Part shown: piece after piece, positions 43,613-53,103 of the stretch
How the letters are laid out: each line of letters begins with the position of its first letter
How positions within the stretch are numbered: position 1 is the stretch's first letter
NCBI RefSeq assembly: GCF_031598375.1
Contig: NZ_CP123872.1
Location: 496,001-560,000 of the forward strand
Reading direction: 5' to 3'
DNA length: 64,000 nucleotides
DNA from: Temperatibacter marinus
GTDB lineage: Bacteria; Pseudomonadota; Alphaproteobacteria; Sphingomonadales; Kordiimonadaceae
Program-made: the position numbers and the translations under genes
Notes under the pieces: model-generated
Told to the model about the DNA's origin: nothing
Database searches by the model: none
The model's input: the letters and a program-made list of their open reading frames with translations, nothing else

Positions 43613-44371
43613 TTAGTGTTTGGATGGGTCAATCATCGGGAATTTTTGAATGGCCTGATTTAATCTCTCGATCATCTTTAAAGTCGTAGGTAAAGAACAA
43701 GCAATATAATATTCTGTACCTACATTAAGGTCTTCAAGGTGAGTATACGCCTCTAAGCGCCCGACAAATTGAGTGTCTGCAAGGATTTTTTGAGCTGTCA
43801 CATCTGCCATCAATACATAATCAACTGCATTGTTCACAATCAGATTGGCAAGCCGTTTCGGAGTATTCACAACTCTTGGTACAGAATGTTTAGCATAAAG
43901 AGCATCGATATAAGCCCCATAAGAAGCCCCTTTCAAAGCAGCAACCTTTAAGACATCGTCTGCCAGTATCTCCTTCAGTCTAGTGTGTTTTTTCAAGGCA
44001 GTATTCTGTGGGTAAGAAAGCAGCTTATATGCGGCAACACGACCGATTGCCTTTGTGAAGTGCATTTCCTTTTCTCGGGCCGGTGACTTATAGATACCAC
44101 TATAACAAATATTAGGGCGCTTGCTGCGCAGTGTTACACTGCCTTTTCCTGAGTGGATCCATAAAATTCTAAGATCTGTACCTTGCGTTATCTTCTTAAT
44201 ATAGTCAGGAATTATGCCAACCATTTTACCTTCAACGCGGGTCGCATAGCCAGAATGGCCTCCATACAGCATAATGATTGTGCCTTCCTCTGCAGCAGAA
44301 AGAGCCCGCACCCAGAGGACACAACCAACCACACAAAGGGTAAGACATCCCAGTATTCTATATAGTTTCAT
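43613..44371 (-). CDS. Periplasmic solute-binding-like protein (paralog 3 of 3)
   Basis: A 252-residue secreted protein starting at ATG 44371, which gives a clean leader (MKLYRILGCLTLCVVGCVLW, cleavage near LSAAEE). The body follows the same plan as 40931 and 41801: IIMLYGGH, LRILWIHSGKGS, SPAREKEMHFTKAI, GASYGAYIDALYAKHSV, then LIVNNAVDYVLM and IACSLPTTLKMIERLNQAI. It keeps the internal order but shares few exact residues, so it is an older branch. It is separated from rlmN upstream by 58 bases, which include a CCTGATG/CATCAGG hairpin at 44387-44411. No transport partner is present. Confidence 0.78.
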   Translation of the reverse strand: MKLYRILGCLTLCVVGCVLWVRALSAAEEGTIIMLYGGHSGYATRVEGKMVGIIPDYIKKITQGTDLRILWIHSGKGSVTLRSKRPNICYSGIYKSPAREKEMHFTKAIGRVAAYKLLSYPQNTALKKHTRLKEILADDVLKVAALKGASYGAYIDALYAKHSVPRVVNTPKRLANLIVNNAVDYVLMADVTAQKILADTQFVGRLEAYTHLEDLNVGTEYYIACSLPTTLKMIERLNQAIQKFPMIDPSKH

Positions 44372-44429
44372 ATAGCCCCCCAACACCCTGATGAGACCTC
44401 TCACCATCAGGATGCCTTAACTTTATGTC

Positions 44430-45638
44430 TTAAGCTAAAGAGTCATTCTCCACAGCCAATTCTTTACTTTCCGCTTCTTCGCGCTTTAACTGTGCTTTAG
44501 ACTTTTTCTCAGATGCAGATTTTAACTGACCACAAGCTGCCATAATATCACGGCCACGAGGTGTTCGTATTGGGGCAGATATCCCAGCTTCAAAGACAAT
44601 ATCACTAAAGCGTTCAATTTGACGCCATTCGCTACATTCATACTCAACACCTGGCCATGGGTTGAAAGGAATGAGATTAACTTTTGCGGGTAATTTATAT
44701 TTCCGAAGCAGTCGAACTAATTCTTTTGCGTCAGCGTCACTATCATTTTTATCTTTGAGCATGACATATTCAAATGTGATCCGACGGGCATTATGGGCCC
44801 CTGGATAATTTGCGCAAGCGCTGAGAACCTGCTCAAGATTATATTTCTTATTAATTGGCATAATGTCAGTACGCACGTCATCGAAAACGGCGTGCAAAGA
44901 TACTGCCAAATTCACCCCAATTTCACTGCCACAGCGCTCCATATGAGGCACGACACCAGATGTCGACAAGGTAATCCGTCTTTTCGAAAGCTGGATCCCT
45001 TCTTCGTCCATGATAATGTCTAATGCTTTTTTGACCTCGTCAAAGTTATACAAAGGTTCCCCCATCCCCATCATCACAATATTTGTGACCATACGGCCTT
45101 CAGTTGGGTTCGCCCATTCATCTAGATCATCTCTCGCGATCATCATCTGCGCTACGATCTCTGCCGCTGTTAAATTGCGCACTAGCTTCATTGTCCCTGT
45201 GTGACAAAATTTACAGTTCAGCGTGCAGCCCACTTGAGAAGAGACACAAAGCGTTCCACGGTCTTCTTCTGGAATATAAACAGTTTCTGCTTCGTTGCCA
45301 TCTTCAAAGCGGATAAGATATTTACGGGTCCCATCTTCAGAATATTGAGCACTGACAATTTCAGGGCGTTCAATATAGAAATGATCTGCAAGCTGTTTTT
45401 GTACTTGCTTGGAGACATTGCTCATAGCTTCGAAAGAAGAAACACCGTGATGATAAATCCAGCCCCAAATCTGTTTGGTGCGCATCTTAACCTGTTTTTC
45501 AGGGACGCCAATTTCAGTGAGGGATGCCTTGAGTTCTTCGCGGCTCAGGCCGAGGAGGTTTTTCTTTCCTGTCACTGCTTCTGTCTGGAGCGGACGTGGG
45601 GCAATAATAGGCTCGTGCCCATTGGGAGTAATTTGCAT
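44430..45638 (-). CDS. rlmN: Dual-specificity 23S rRNA/tRNA A2-methyltransferase RlmN
   Basis: A 402-residue radical-SAM enzyme that methylates C2 of A2503 in 23S rRNA and A37 in some tRNAs. The iron-sulfur CxxxCxxC is C138-C142-C145 in [13 protein letters not shown]. The methyl-carrying cysteine is C369 in [10 protein letters not shown], and [18 protein letters not shown] and VNLAVSLHA are hallmark segments. The C-terminal ~30 residues are charged and extra to the core. It is upstream of the binding-protein genes and argG on the same strand. The rlmN-argG association is common in alphaproteobacteria; here it is split by about four kilobases. Confidence 0.96.
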   Translation of the reverse strand: MQITPNGHEPIIAPRPLQTEAVTGKKNLLGLSREELKASLTEIGVPEKQVKMRTKQIWGWIYHHGVSSFEAMSNVSKQVQKQLADHFYIERPEIVSAQYSEDGTRKYLIRFEDGNEAETVYIPEEDRGTLCVSSQVGCTLNCKFCHTGTMKLVRNLTAAEIVAQMMIARDDLDEWANPTEGRMVTNIVMMGMGEPLYNFDEVKKALDIIMDEEGIQLSKRRITLSTSGVVPHMERCGSEIGVNLAVSLHAVFDDVRTDIMPINKKYNLEQVLSACANYPGAHNARRITFEYVMLKDKNDSDADAKELVRLLRKYKLPAKVNLIPFNPWPGVEYECSEWRQIERFSDIVFEAGISAPIRTPRGRDIMAACGQLKSASEKKSKAQLKREEAESKELAVENDSLA

Positions 45639-45771
45639 TCTATTTCACCTTGCCTTAGTAGATCATAGTCTAGTTCAGGACGTTTCAGGACCAACAGGCG
45701 TTCCACCCGTCAATCGGTTTGTTGAATTTGTAAGCTGGCTATATACGGTGCATAGCTTAATGTAAAGTTAA

Positions 45772-46902
45772 TTACGTGCGCTTTAATCCGATCAACGGCC
45801 TAATATACGTTAGCCTTTTGAGTATTTCATAAAAGACAAAACAGCCTGCGAAAGTTATGAGAATGAGCAAACTTGCTTCGATACTGTCCTCTAGATCATA
45901 AGTGCGGATATAGAAAAAGCTTATGAGAAGAATAGTTTGATGAATGATATAAAATGGATAAACGGCAGAAGATAAATACTCCAGAGGCCGACTTGATTTG
46001 TTAAGATAGCGCATCCCGAGGCCAAAAATTGCAAGGATGATAGACCACCGAAACACCGCACCCACATCGTATGATGAGACATAAAAGTTATCCCCAGAGA
46101 AACGAGCGTCTAACAGTGCAAGTACCGAAAGGACTGTGATCAAGGCTACCAGAGGCAACGCTTTATATATGGTTGCCCAACTCCCTTCACGTTTTGCTAT
46201 CAAATATCCTAGTATAAAGATGAAGCCATATTTTGAATGTGCGCCCCAATCGCCAACAAAAGCATGCGTCTCTGCATAGTGCGTCGTAAGAGGCACAGAT
46301 ATGCTAAAATAATAGAGCAACGGCAAAACCAAAAGCCGCCAACCTGACAAGGCCCAGTCTATGCCTCTCTTAATGCTCAGCAGCAAGCTTTCTGGGCAGA
46401 CTTTCTTATAGAGAGAGACCATAGCGGCTAAGATCAAACTATAGATGAAAAGATAGGCAACATACCAAAGATGGTTATAAGTTGGAAACGGTGCCATCAT
46501 ACCTTCAGGCCACGAGCCAGAAAAATAAACAGTCCGCCAAAAAGTAAAATAATCCCCCTGAAAGATCGCTTTATCTACCGCCTCTACATAGGCTTGCGGT
46601 GGCAGAAATACCGTTACTGCAACCACCAGAGGCACCAGCAGTCTGGTGACACGAGACTGAGCAAAATATCCTGGTTGCATTTTATCGAGCATATACCGAC
46701 TAACAATGCCAGAAATCATAAACAACAGGCTCAGCCGGAACAAACTGGAAAATGACATAGGAAGTTCTAGCCATCCTATGGGAGGATGGCTGTTTAAGTG
46801 GAAAGTCCAAGGCACATAGATCATACCAATATGGTAAAAAATCAAGACGCCGAAAACTAAAACTCTAATCCAGTCAAGGTCATATCGTCGACCAGCATTC
46901 AT
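45772..46902 (-). CDS. Acyltransferase-3 family membrane protein
   Basis: A 376-residue integral membrane protein with about ten helices, of the Acyl_transf_3 family that includes MdoC/OpgC and O-antigen acetylases. The family start RYDLDWIRVLVFGVLIFYHI carries the conserved Arg and the His in YHIG. LFMISGIVSRYML, TYNHLWYVAYLFIYSLIL and VYPFYIIHQTILLI are the other hallmarks. The ATG at 46902 follows an AGAGG ribosome site, so I prefer it to the ATG at 46953. Predicted role: O-acylation of a surface or periplasmic polysaccharide. It is divergent from the RND gene. Confidence 0.88.
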   Translation of the reverse strand: MNAGRRYDLDWIRVLVFGVLIFYHIGMIYVPWTFHLNSHPPIGWLELPMSFSSLFRLSLLFMISGIVSRYMLDKMQPGYFAQSRVTRLLVPLVVAVTVFLPPQAYVEAVDKAIFQGDYFTFWRTVYFSGSWPEGMMAPFPTYNHLWYVAYLFIYSLILAAMVSLYKKVCPESLLLSIKRGIDWALSGWRLLVLPLLYYFSISVPLTTHYAETHAFVGDWGAHSKYGFIFILGYLIAKREGSWATIYKALPLVALITVLSVLALLDARFSGDNFYVSSYDVGAVFRWSIILAIFGLGMRYLNKSSRPLEYLSSAVYPFYIIHQTILLISFFYIRTYDLEDSIEASLLILITFAGCFVFYEILKRLTYIRPLIGLKRT

Positions 46903-47020
46903 GGAACGCCTCTGAGATGTTGCTAAAAATGCACACCCTATGATGAATGTCACTCAAAATAGACTAACGGATTGGAATCATTTGTAAAGTAACTTATAAA
47001 CGTCCAATTAGGAGTCTGTT

Positions 47021-50000
47021 ATGTCATTATCTACCAAAAGCCTTCATAATCCAGTGATTGTCGCTGCTGTAACCACCCTAATTCTCGTGCTAGGGATTGT
47101 TGCAATTTTCAACATGCCCGCGCAACTTTTGCCTAATATTCAAAAACCAGTTATTACAGTGGTCAACAGCTGGCCCGGCGCTTCACCTACTGAAATGGAA
47201 TCTGAAGTGACGGTAAAGGTGGAAGAAGTGCTGCGCGGCACCCCCGGCATGACGAAGATGAACACGTGGAACGGTAACAGTTTCAGCTATATGCAATTGG
47301 AGTTCTCTCTTGGTACAAATATGACCGAAACCTTGATTGATGTGATCAGTCGGATTAATCGGATGAGGCCTTTGCCGTCAAACGCCCAAAAACCTTCCGT
47401 TTTCATGGGAGAGTGGGGGGATGCCAATGATTCACTTATCGAGTATTTCATCCAACACAAACCTGATAGCACCTTCACGCTTGCCGAAAATTTGCGCTAT
47501 TTGCGCAGCCAATTCTTACCTGAACTTCAATCGCTTTACGGCGTTTCAAATGTTGAATTTGATGATGGAACAGGGGGCCAGAAAGAACAAATTCAAATCA
47601 TTATTGATCCATACAAAGCTGCAGAACTTGGGGTTGATATCGCACGCATAAATGGTCGCATCTCAGGCAGTGCTGACATCAGCAGCGGCGTTGTGAATGT
47701 CGGAACTAAGCAATATAATATCCGTATTGAGGGCCGCTATGACATTGAAGAATTGCAAGATATCATTGTGGATTGGCGCGATGAAAAGCCCATTCGCCTT
47801 AAGGATCTCGCAGCCATTAAACTGTCTCCAGCCAAAGCAAGCAGCTTCATCATGCAAAACGGCAATGATGCCGTTAGAATGACAATTTCCAAAACCAATG
47901 ATGCTAATGTCCTTGAAGCTATTCAAGGCGTGAAAGACTTTTTCGACACTTTAGAAGTAACAGAATTTAAAAAGCGGGGCCTCACAGCTCAATATAGTTT
48001 TGACCCATCAAGCTATATTAATAGATCAATCAGTTTTCTCAGTATGAATTTATTCATCGGGATCGGACTGGCAATCTGTATTCTCTATCTATTCTTAAGG
48101 CAGTGGCGGGCAACTATTCTCATTTCAATGGCCATCCCCATTTCTTTGCTAGCGACTTTCTTCTTGTTCAGTATCACAGGACGCAGCTTAAACATCATCT
48201 CTTTAGCAGGCCTTGCTTTTGCTACCGGTATGGTGCTTGATGCAGCCATTGTAGTCCTGGAGAATATTGTTAGATTTCGCGAGAAAGGCGAACGCCCTTT
48301 TGACGCCAGTGAGAAAGGCGCAGCGGAAGTGTGGGGGGCTCTATTGGCCTCTACGGCGACGACTGTAGCGATCTTTATTCCCATCATGTTCCTTGAAGAT
48401 GTCGAAGGACAGATGTTTGCTGATCTAGCTCTAACCTTGGCTATCTCAATCACCACATCTTTGATTGTTGCTGTTACTATTTTACCCACCATGGCAAGAT
48501 TTTGGATGCGGGATAACCCTCCTGAACGCAATCAAGCTTTATGGGAGAAAATTAGCCAACTTTGCATGCGTTTGACCCGTACAAATGCTCATCGTGTTTT
48601 CTGGATTGCAGGTCTCATTTTCTTATCTGTCGGGCTGACTGTTTTCTTATGGCCTAAAAGTAATTTCTTGCCACCAATGAACCGCGATACAATTGATAAC
48701 TTTGTCATGTTTCCGCCTGGCATTAGTATAGAAAATAGTAAAGAAACAATTGCAAAAGTTATAGACAAGCGCCTCGAGCCACACCTAAAGGGAGAGAAAG
48801 AGCCCTTTATCAATGATTATTATTTCTGGAGTTTCGGCAGCGGTGGCGGATGGCTTGCCTTAAACGGCAAAGAAGGCGCTGACCTTGAAGCCATAAAAAA
48901 CTTCTCTCAGACACAGCTCATGACAGGCATTCCTGACATGATGGGCTTTGCTTATCAACGGTCCCTGTTTGGTGGCTTTGGGGGCAACGCTAGTATTGCC
49001 CTGAACATCAAATCTAAAGACATGGAAGAATCGCGCGCTGCAGCCCTTGCTGCAACTGGAATGGTCTTTCAAATGATACCGGGCGCAATCGCCCGCACCG
49101 AACCAGATCCATCCTCAGATGCTCTGGAGCTACGATTCATTCCTAATGATAGAAGACTGGCTGAAGTTGGCTGGACGCGGCGAGATTTAATGATGGTTGT
49201 TCTTGAACTGGGTAACGGCCAGTGGCTTGGTGAATATTTTGATGGATCTGAACGCCTAGACATCTATATGAAAACGATCCGCTTCAATAGCCCAGAAGAA
49301 ATGCAAGCCATTCCGGTTCATACACCTTTTGCTGGGGTTGTGCCAATCGGCGATCTTGCGTCCATCGAACAAGTTCGAACTCCGTCCATGATCATCCGAC
49401 GGGATGGGTCTCGTGTTTATTCTGTGACTGTTAATCCGCCAGAGGGCATGCCCATGGAAACATTATTGGAAGAGCTTAAGACAAAGATTGAGCCTGCCAT
49501 CAGACCTATGCTGCCGCCTGATGCAATCATTGAGTATGCTGGAGGCGCAGAAGATTTAGCTCGGGCCTTATCAAACCTGTTCAGCAACCTTGCGCTGGCT
49601 GTTCTTATTCTTTTCTTACTCATGGCGGCTCTATTTAAGTCCATTAAAGATAGTATTTTTGTTGTTGTCTCATTGCCTCTCGCTAGTTTTGGCGGTGTCC
49701 TGATGATCTATATTATGAGCATGGTCTCCCCTCTCTCTCTAGATCTACTTGGCATGATAGGTTTTGTGATCCTCACAGGACTAGTTGTAAATAATGCTAT
49801 TCTTCTAGTGGCTCAAACACGGGCCAGTGAAGCAGAGGGGAATAGTCGAACGGAGGCTGTACAATTAGCATTAAGGCGCCGCATTCGGCCAATTTTCATG
49901 TCAACGCTGACAAGTCTTTTTGGGATGCTGCCCCTTTTGATGTTCCCTGGTAGCGGTAGCGAAATATACCGCGCCATGGCTGCTGCTATTGTAGGCGGCA

Positions 50001-50110
50001 TGACCGTCTCTACACTTTTTACCCTGCTCTTTTTACCAAGTTTATTGCAGCTTGATTTTGGATTGAGTTCCTCAAAGTCAAAAAATACAGAATTAGCTGC
50101 AGGAGAATAA
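47021..50110 (+). CDS. RND-family efflux permease
   Basis: A 1029-residue inner-membrane proton-driven transporter of the AcrB/HAE-like superfamily: N-terminal helix from ~10, two large periplasmic loops, twelve helices. GMVLDAAIVVLENIVR in helix 4 holds the proton-relay Asp. FLFSITGRSLNIISLAGLAFA, FIPIMFLEDVEGQMFADLALTLAIS and the repeat GMIGFVILTGLVVNNAILLV are family segments. The ATG at 47021 is preceded by AGGAG at the right distance. The adaptor gene follows four bases after its stop, the reverse of the usual adaptor-first order. No outer-membrane factor gene is present. Substrate unknown. Confidence 0.93.
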   Translation: MSLSTKSLHNPVIVAAVTTLILVLGIVAIFNMPAQLLPNIQKPVITVVNSWPGASPTEMESEVTVKVEEVLRGTPGMTKMNTWNGNSFSYMQLEFSLGTNMTETLIDVISRINRMRPLPSNAQKPSVFMGEWGDANDSLIEYFIQHKPDSTFTLAENLRYLRSQFLPELQSLYGVSNVEFDDGTGGQKEQIQIIIDPYKAAELGVDIARINGRISGSADISSGVVNVGTKQYNIRIEGRYDIEELQDIIVDWRDEKPIRLKDLAAIKLSPAKASSFIMQNGNDAVRMTISKTNDANVLEAIQGVKDFFDTLEVTEFKKRGLTAQYSFDPSSYINRSISFLSMNLFIGIGLAICILYLFLRQWRATILISMAIPISLLATFFLFSITGRSLNIISLAGLAFATGMVLDAAIVVLENIVRFREKGERPFDASEKGAAEVWGALLASTATTVAIFIPIMFLEDVEGQMFADLALTLAISITTSLIVAVTILPTMARFWMRDNPPERNQALWEKISQLCMRLTRTNAHRVFWIAGLIFLSVGLTVFLWPKSNFLPPMNRDTIDNFVMFPPGISIENSKETIAKVIDKRLEPHLKGEKEPFINDYYFWSFGSGGGWLALNGKEGADLEAIKNFSQTQLMTGIPDMMGFAYQRSLFGGFGGNASIALNIKSKDMEESRAAALAATGMVFQMIPGAIARTEPDPSSDALELRFIPNDRRLAEVGWTRRDLMMVVLELGNGQWLGEYFDGSERLDIYMKTIRFNSPEEMQAIPVHTPFAGVVPIGDLASIEQVRTPSMIIRRDGSRVYSVTVNPPEGMPMETLLEELKTKIEPAIRPMLPPDAIIEYAGGAEDLARALSNLFSNLALAVLILFLLMAALFKSIKDSIFVVVSLPLASFGGVLMIYIMSMVSPLSLDLLGMIGFVILTGLVVNNAILLVAQTRASEAEGNSRTEAVQLALRRRIRPIFMSTLTSLFGMLPLLMFPGSGSEIYRAMAAAIVGGMTVSTLFTLLFLPSLLQLDFGLSSSKSKNTELAAGE

Positions 50111-50114
50111 TCTG

Positions 50115-51170
50115 ATGAAACACATACTTATAGCATTTTTCTGCACAGCTCTTTTGGCAAAGACCTCGCTGGCTCAAGGCATGCCGCCAGCGCTTGTTAA
50201 AGTTCAAACCGTAGAAGAAAAATCCATGGTTGCAACCAGCGAAACAGCCGCTTCGATTGTCAGCTTGAATGATGCAATGATTTCAACAGAAATCTCCGCA
50301 CGACTGCTTTGGATTGCCGAAGTAGGTACCGCAATCAAGCAAGGGGATGTCATTGCAAAATTTGATAAAAGCCTGCTGCAAATTAACTTAGACCGTGCCA
50401 AAGCACAGGTCGTTCGACTAAAAGCCGACCTTGCTTTCCGTGAAGATGAATTAAAAAGACAGCAAAGCCTTTCAAAAAGTGACTTTGCTTCAAAATCGCG
50501 CCTGCAGGCTGTCCGCAGTCAAAGAGACATGACCAACGCTGATCTTATGAATGCGAAAGCTACATTAGCCCAAGCGGAAAGAGAATTGAGGTTAACTGAA
50601 CTCACAGCTCCTTTTGATGGACATGTCGCTTTTAAAATGGCCAGCTCTGGTGCCTATCTGTCTCGTGGCAATAACTTGCTGCGGCTTGTGGACACAAGTG
50701 GTCGTGAAGTTAGTCTTTCAATCCCCATCCGCTTTTTGCCCTTTGTCGCGAATTTGACGACGGTCGTTGTAAAAGATGAATTTAATCGCCTCTCAGAGAT
50801 GACTGTCCGTGCTCTTGTTCCTGTGAGTGATAGCAAATCAAGACAGGTTGAAATGCGCCTTGAGGCTGGTCCAAGTGGATGGCCTCTAGGATGGATTGTC
50901 GGCGCTCCTTTGACAGCCTCCATTCCTGCCTCTCCTAGCGAAAATCGCATTGCTGTTCCTCGCGATGCCATGATTATTAAAGGCAGCAGTATACTTGTCT
51001 ATAAAGTGTCTCCAGATAATAAACAGGCTATTCCTCTGCGCGTTGATCTGGACTATGCATCTGGCGCTTTTATAGCCATAAAGAAAACTGACCTAAAAGC
51101 TGGTGATAAAGTACTGATTAGCGGCGCCGAAAGGCTGATGCCTGGGCAACCTATCATGATACAAGAATAA
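50115..51170 (+). CDS. RND efflux periplasmic adaptor
   Basis: A 351-residue membrane-fusion protein of the AcrA/MexA type. A leader (MKHILIAFFCTALLAKTSLA, cleavage about residue 20) precedes the first beta-barrel strand and EISARLLWIAEVGTAIKQGDVIAKFD as the lipoyl half. A helical hairpin follows at ~75-150 with LAQAERELRLTELTAPFDGH, then the second barrel half (PIRFLPFVANL, VPRDAMIIKGSSILVYKV). The final DKVLISGAERLMPGQPI is the standard C-terminus. It is co-transcribed with the permease. No lipobox Cys, so it is periplasmic, not a lipoprotein. Confidence 0.92.
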   Translation: MKHILIAFFCTALLAKTSLAQGMPPALVKVQTVEEKSMVATSETAASIVSLNDAMISTEISARLLWIAEVGTAIKQGDVIAKFDKSLLQINLDRAKAQVVRLKADLAFREDELKRQQSLSKSDFASKSRLQAVRSQRDMTNADLMNAKATLAQAERELRLTELTAPFDGHVAFKMASSGAYLSRGNNLLRLVDTSGREVSLSIPIRFLPFVANLTTVVVKDEFNRLSEMTVRALVPVSDSKSRQVEMRLEAGPSGWPLGWIVGAPLTASIPASPSENRIAVPRDAMIIKGSSILVYKVSPDNKQAIPLRVDLDYASGAFIAIKKTDLKAGDKVLISGAERLMPGQPIMIQE

Positions 51171-51186
51171 GAGTTATCTGAAACTT

Positions 51187-52161
51187 ATGTGGAAAATCAA
51201 TCCAACGAATGATCTCTATTTTCTCAACAGCTGTCGGGACCTAGTGCAGACCTTTTGGCGAAGAAATAGGCCTATTAAACGCATTGGTGATCATACATTC
51301 AAAGCTGAAAATCATTATCTGGTGATCCGTGATGATGACCCTGAAATTTTAGACCCTATTCTCAAAGACACGAGCAAAAAATTAATATATCTGATTGATG
51401 ATAACATTTGGGAAGCGCAAGAAGACACCAGCCTGTCTAAAAACTATCGCCACAAAATCCAATCTTTCAAAGAACATGCAGATCGACTGATTGCCAAGGC
51501 AGACCATGTGGTGGTTTCCTCAAGTTATCTGAAAAAATTCCTGCCCGACCATCCTAAAGTTTCTCTTATGCGGCCTGCATGGGGGGCGTCTCTTCCCAAC
51601 GGCAATCATTATTCTTACGCTGATAAAATCTTTAACCTCGTCCATATAGGTACAACCAGCCATAGAGCGGGCTATCGCCTGCTAAGGCCTGTTGTGAAGG
51701 CTCTTTTAGAGAGACATGATCATGTAACCTTCACTTATCATTCAAACGAACCCCTTATGGAAGAGCTGGATCAGCATCCCCGTGTAAAAAGACGTCAACA
51801 TCTCAGGTGGGCCTTCTTCCAAAGGCATATTGGTAAATACCCATATCATCTCGCACTCTATCCCATCGCAGATACACCGCTCAACAAAGGACGATCGATC
51901 AATAAAATCCTTGAGCATCCACTTTCTGGATGCGCAGGGGTTTACACACAGGGTTGGATCCACGAACATTATGTCCAGGAGTATCAAGCAGGATTGTCTC
52001 TACCCGCTAGTGTGGAAGCATGGGTGGAAGGCATTCATGAAATTATTGAATCTCCGAAAAAAGCTGAGGTCTATTTTCAAAATGCTGGACAAAGTTTTGA
52101 CGCTTTAAACCGCTTAGATGATCAACGTCGGTTTTGGAAAACTCACCTTCTAAGGGAATAA
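51187..52161 (+). CDS. GT4/GT1-like glycosyltransferase
   Basis: A 324-residue soluble GT-B candidate. KLIYLIDDNIWEAQEDTSLS and ADRLIAKADHVVVSSSYLKKFL resemble the N-terminal half of GT4 enzymes. FNLVHIGTTSHRAGYRLL opens the C-terminal half, where GRSINKILEHPLSGCAGVYTQGW stands in for the donor-binding loop. It follows the RND adaptor by 16 bases, so it may share the transcript, although a functional link is not obvious. Its end overlaps the tail of the TauE/SafE gene by 12 bases. Donor and acceptor unknown; family call is by pattern. Confidence 0.75.
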   Translation: MWKINPTNDLYFLNSCRDLVQTFWRRNRPIKRIGDHTFKAENHYLVIRDDDPEILDPILKDTSKKLIYLIDDNIWEAQEDTSLSKNYRHKIQSFKEHADRLIAKADHVVVSSSYLKKFLPDHPKVSLMRPAWGASLPNGNHYSYADKIFNLVHIGTTSHRAGYRLLRPVVKALLERHDHVTFTYHSNEPLMEELDQHPRVKRRQHLRWAFFQRHIGKYPYHLALYPIADTPLNKGRSINKILEHPLSGCAGVYTQGWIHEHYVQEYQAGLSLPASVEAWVEGIHEIIESPKKAEVYFQNAGQSFDALNRLDDQRRFWKTHLLRE

Positions 52162-52938
52162 GCTGTCGCCTATAAGCTTTAGTCCAATCACAAACACAGA
52201 TCCATACACGATTTTATAGAACAGAGCATGATCAAGTTTCTTATTGAGCCAAAGACCTGAATAAACCCCAATGGGGACAAGGGGGGCGAGCACCAGCGCC
52301 TGGATGCCTATATCGAGAGTCAACTGGCCCGAATAGATATAGGCCGGGAATTTCAAGCCATTCACTAAAGTAAAAAAATAGGTCCCCGTTGCTGCAAAAC
52401 TAACTTTATCCAGTCCCTTAGGAATAATGTACATGTGATAAGGAGGGGACCCTGCATGGGCGATATAACTGGTAAATCCTGCAAACGTTCCTGCAAGTGA
52501 CCCTTCTACGATCCTGGGCTTTTTGTCTAGAATCATGCCCTTAGACCGTGGGAGGTATTGATAGAGCACAAAGGCGACAGCCAGAACCCCAACGAACAAT
52601 CTCACTTGTTCTGCACTGACATAGGTCGCTGTCAGCATCCCTATAATCACGCCAACGACAGCGCCGGGCAACATGGCTCTCAGGTGACCCCAGTGTGCTT
52701 TTCCCCGCCATGCATAAAACCCCATAGCATCCATCATAAGCAACAAGGGCAGAACAATGGCCGCTGCTTCTATCGGAGAGATTACCAAGGCCATGATAGG
52801 AACCGCGAACAGCGCTATTCCCCCAAACCCACTCTTTGAAACACCCGTTAAAAGAATGGCTGGAACAGCTGCTAAATAGAATAAAGGATCCGTAGAAATC
52901 ATAAAAGTCTCGTCGGTGATTATTTTGATCAGCACCAT
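52150..52938 (-). CDS. TauE/SafE-family (TSUP) membrane permease
   Basis: A 262-residue protein with eight or so membrane helices of the sulfite exporter TauE/SafE family. AVPAILLTGVSKSGFGGIALFAVPIMAL is the signature N-terminal repeat. LPLLLMMDAMGFYAW, VIIGMLTATYV and the second repeat GTFAGFTSYIAHAGSPPYHMYII follow. The first ATG (52938) or that at 52902 may be the true start; the second places the hydrophobic region at the usual distance. Relatives move sulfite, sulfoacetate or other organosulfur anions, but many have other cargo. The leader carries a strong hairpin at 52983. It is the only sulfur-related transporter in the window. Confidence 0.85.
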   Translation of the reverse strand: MVLIKIITDETFMISTDPLFYLAAVPAILLTGVSKSGFGGIALFAVPIMALVISPIEAAAIVLPLLLMMDAMGFYAWRGKAHWGHLRAMLPGAVVGVIIGMLTATYVSAEQVRLFVGVLAVAFVLYQYLPRSKGMILDKKPRIVEGSLAGTFAGFTSYIAHAGSPPYHMYIIPKGLDKVSFAATGTYFFTLVNGLKFPAYIYSGQLTLDIGIQALVLAPLVPIGVYSGLWLNKKLDHALFYKIVYGSVFVIGLKLIGDSLFP

Positions 52939-52982
52939 AGCAGCTCTTGGCTATATATGTGATCCCCAAATATAAAAAATGA

Positions 52983-53014
52983 GGGGAAAAAGGCACCCTG
53001 CCTTTCTTTTCCCC
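52983..53014 (-). terminator. Terminator-like hairpin in the TauE/SafE leader
   Basis: On the minus strand a stem of about 13 pairs (GGGGAAAA...GGCA against TGCC...TTCCCC, three-base bulge, three-base loop) is followed closely by TCATTTTTTATA. It lies 45 to 80 bases ahead of the permease start and has no minus-strand gene behind it that would need terminating. It therefore looks like a leader attenuator, or it stops antisense transcription from the EF-hand gene region. Confidence 0.6.
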
Positions 53015-53103
53015 AAAAAACATAGAAATTATTTTCAAAATCCTTGCAGGGCTGTTGGTGACCCGATCGTATAGAGGCAACTGCGAATATAAGAGGACAT
53101 CTA

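Noticed and set aside
45201-45668. A 155-codon plus-strand frame opposite rlmN.
   Set aside because: RlmN is certain on the other strand; the frame has no ribosome site or recognisable domain.
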